DNA of 64,000 bases, taken from NCBI RefSeq assembly GCF_014195585.1, contig NZ_JACICA010000002.1:310001-374000 (forward strand). Reading direction: 5' to 3'. The notes beneath the pieces are model-generated. The model saw nothing but the letters and a program-made list of their open reading frames with translations, did not search any database and was not told the origin of the DNA. Position numbers and translations under genes: made by a program. The DNA is from Alloprevotella rava. Its GTDB lineage: Bacteria; Bacteroidota; Bacteroidia; Bacteroidales; Bacteroidaceae. This document shows, piece after piece, positions 62,649-64,000 of the stretch (position 1 is the stretch's first letter; each line of letters begins with the position of its first letter).

Positions 62649-62697
62649 AAAAAGCCCGATACTACCAGTCTTTTAAAGGTAGTGTCGGGCTTTTTTT
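62649..62697. terminator. Bidirectional terminator between hppA and FISUMP gene
   Basis: A 16-bp stem (AAAGCCCGATACTACC, 62651-62666, with 62678-62693, one G-U) is flanked by A-tract and T-tract, so it can end transcripts from both sides. Confidence 0.9.
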
Positions 62698-62777
62698 ATG
62701 AATTGCAGTAACGCATTAAATTGGGAGAATCATATACATCTTCTAATGACCTGTTTTGATTCTCCTGTTTCTTTTTT

Positions 62778-63563
62778 CTATTTGCGGACAGGTCGTATAT
62801 AATATCCCACAAAGCGCTCACAAGGAAATACACGATAACCGTCTTTACTAAAATATAATGCGAATGCCTCCAAGTTGTTTCTCTTGCTAAGTGAAGATGT
62901 CCAATACGCGCCAGATTCAAATACATCACAATGGTCTATCTCCAAGTGATAACCGGCAGCAGGCAAGAATATAGATTTTCCATTCTTTTTACTGACAACT
63001 TTGTATCCTGCTGTACCTTTCAGTATGGTCCATGTCCATTTACATTTATCAACCAATTCTTGAAATTCTGCTTGTGTTGGCATACGCCAAGGAGAACCGA
63101 GTCGGACTGTGGCAACATCATCCTTTGCTTCAAGTGTAGTTTTATTATCGGAAAATCCTTTCTGTCCTTTAGTAGGTGAATAGCCCATATCAGGATCAGT
63201 ACAGTACTTGGTTATCCATGTTTTTGAAACAGTGTGCGGATAAAAAGTCCAGTCAAATTCAGGGGTTTCTGACCATGTACTTCCCCATGACACAAAAGAG
63301 CCAAAGTACTGAGGAGCACTGGTACCAAGATTACATGTAGCCCACTTTACACTAAGTCCCAAATCAACATAGGAGGAAGTATTCTCTGTTGCTTTCTCCG
63401 CCGTTGGACCTTTGGCTTTGGTGTTTTTCCCAGCTTGTTGATGCGTCGTTGTTTTGGCTTTTCTGATCGGTTTTTGCTGGATGCTTCCATTTCCTCCGAA
63501 CATAGGCAGAGACCATAATAACATAGCTGACAACAGCAATTTAATGTGACATTTCATAAGCAT
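62778..63563 (-). CDS. Secreted FISUMP-domain (Fib_succ_major) protein
   Basis: From the ATG at 63563 (MLMKCHIKLLLSAMLLW) the product has 261 residues; nearby ATGs at 63557 and 63596 are alternatives. A signal peptide (about 1-25) and a Lys/Thr-rich linker lead to the Fibrobacter-succinogenes-major-domain: YVDLGLSVKWATCNLGTSAP, LGSPWRMPTQAEFQELVDKC, KNGKSIFLPAAGY and closing YYIRPVRK. Such domains occur widely in Bacteroidetes surface or exported proteins; the function is unknown, with a binding role supposed. The gene stands alone, and base composition (AT-rich, about 42% G+C by eye) is lower than its neighbours, hinting at more recent acquisition. Confidence 0.85.
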   Translation of the reverse strand: MLMKCHIKLLLSAMLLWSLPMFGGNGSIQQKPIRKAKTTTHQQAGKNTKAKGPTAEKATENTSSYVDLGLSVKWATCNLGTSAPQYFGSFVSWGSTWSETPEFDWTFYPHTVSKTWITKYCTDPDMGYSPTKGQKGFSDNKTTLEAKDDVATVRLGSPWRMPTQAEFQELVDKCKWTWTILKGTAGYKVVSKKNGKSIFLPAAGYHLEIDHCDVFESGAYWTSSLSKRNNLEAFALYFSKDGYRVFPCERFVGYYIRPVRK

Positions 63564-63840
63564 AATTTTTGTAGTAAACGAGTTTGAATATTTCAAAAAT
63601 CCTAATGCAATAAAAGGTTACACAGGATATAGCCATACAGGGAATTCACTTATTTTCATGCTGCTAAACGAAAGTCTTTGAAATGTTTTGATGGCGCGAT
63701 AAAGGTAACGATAAAAATGAAAGAGAATTATCTTTGATAGGTTTTTTATCATTCACATTAGGTTCTCGGGGAGAGCTGGAAAATTGCTTGATAAAGATAG
63801 TTGTAGGTATCTTTAGGAACGCATGGCATGATTAACATTC
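63564..63840. other. Intergenic region without recognised feature
   Basis: An AT-rich 277-base stretch between the FISUMP gene start and the end of the hydrolase gene. TACCTTTA on the minus strand near 63705 is a poor -7 match. A TATCTTTG occurs at about 63730 on the plus strand, with no gene behind it. None of the ATAAGG arrays or other repeats occur. Confidence 0.45.
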
Positions 63841-64000
63841 TTAGTGTCGCCCGATAAAGTCCACGATGGTTTCCACAACGGGGGTGGCGATGAGTTGCCG
63901 GGCGGCGTAGTCATCGGGGCGGGACATGTTCGGACTTTCCGCCATCAGATGGTTCAGCGTAGGCATCCAGCGAAAGTCCACGTTGGGCCTCTTCTCCAGT
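63841..64000 (-). CDS. Alpha/beta hydrolase, C-terminal end (5' part outside window)
   Basis: The stop codon (TAA, read as TTA at 63841-63843) ends a frame open to the window edge, about 52 residues visible. It contains FRWMPTLNHLMAES, in which His is the likely catalytic histidine of an alpha/beta hydrolase (LNHL motif), and ends VETIVDFIGRH, typical of the final helix. This pattern is common in dienelactone-hydrolase and acetyl-xylan-esterase-like or prolyl-oligopeptidase-type enzymes in Bacteroidetes. The nucleophile and acid lie outside, so the class is provisional. Confidence 0.6.
   Translation of the reverse strand, partial: LEKRPNVDFRWMPTLNHLMAESPNMSRPDDYAARQLIATPVVETIVDFIGRH

Overview
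The window comes from a Bacteroidales chromosome, most probably a Prevotella/Alloprevotella-like member of the Prevotellaceae. The evidence is Bacteroidetes promoters (TTTG, 19 bases, TAnnTTTG), secreted proteins with Prevotella-type C-terminal sorting tails, RCC1/BspA-type surface proteins, a SecD-SecF fusion, a DUF4491 protein, a DUF4292 lipoprotein and a viroplasmin-type RNase H. I see no rRNA, tRNA, insertion sequence, prophage or CRISPR array.

Layout. 1-5004: a truncated two-domain esterase on the minus strand (too close to the edge to close its frame), then two secreted surface proteins. 5708-11560: NhaC antiporter, Lrp/AsnC regulator, DUF4491 protein, C26-M19 peptidase fusion, glutaminyl-cyclase-like M28 lipoprotein and SufE. 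12140-18485: TrmH-type methyltransferase, a 480-bp region packed with DnaA-box-like sites (candidate oriC), xerD, then aroQ-pyk-methyltransferase-rbfA-LolC/E. 18945-29494: minus strand sbcC-sbcD and the cell-envelope run dut-TPR-DUF4292-envC. 29643-42976: plus strand dgt, flippase, argS, RNase H, MsbA-like exporter, epimerase, PAP2 enzyme, C1B peptidase and PIF1-type helicase. 43809-53055: a surface polysaccharide locus in two convergent arms, each with its own Wzz; the flippase lies in one arm and the polymerase in the other. 54155-64000: secDF, uvrA, hppA, a FISUMP-domain protein and the end of an alpha/beta hydrolase.

The most unusual content is intergenic. Eight loci carry arrays of the hexamer ATAAGG (or CCTTAT), nearly all held in one 21-bp register whichever way each hexamer points, often with a TGTCAGCTGACA-like palindrome between hexamers. 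Five arrays sit in one composite element (type 1) that points at the 5' end of the next gene. Two sit in a second composite (type 2) with GTGACAAC boxes, both at convergent gene ends. One is unassigned. Two elements with 39-bp terminal inverted repeats and blocks of a GACCAGTCCG decamer accompany them. I do not recognise this system. A roughly 60-nt small RNA with its own promoter and terminator lies at 53752-53814.

Functional links: dut and dgt are divergent and both control nucleotide pools; sbcCD, uvrA, xerD and the helicase serve DNA maintenance; the QC-like enzyme fits four exported proteins here whose predicted mature N-terminus is glutamine. All calls come from reading sequence and translations; no database search was run.
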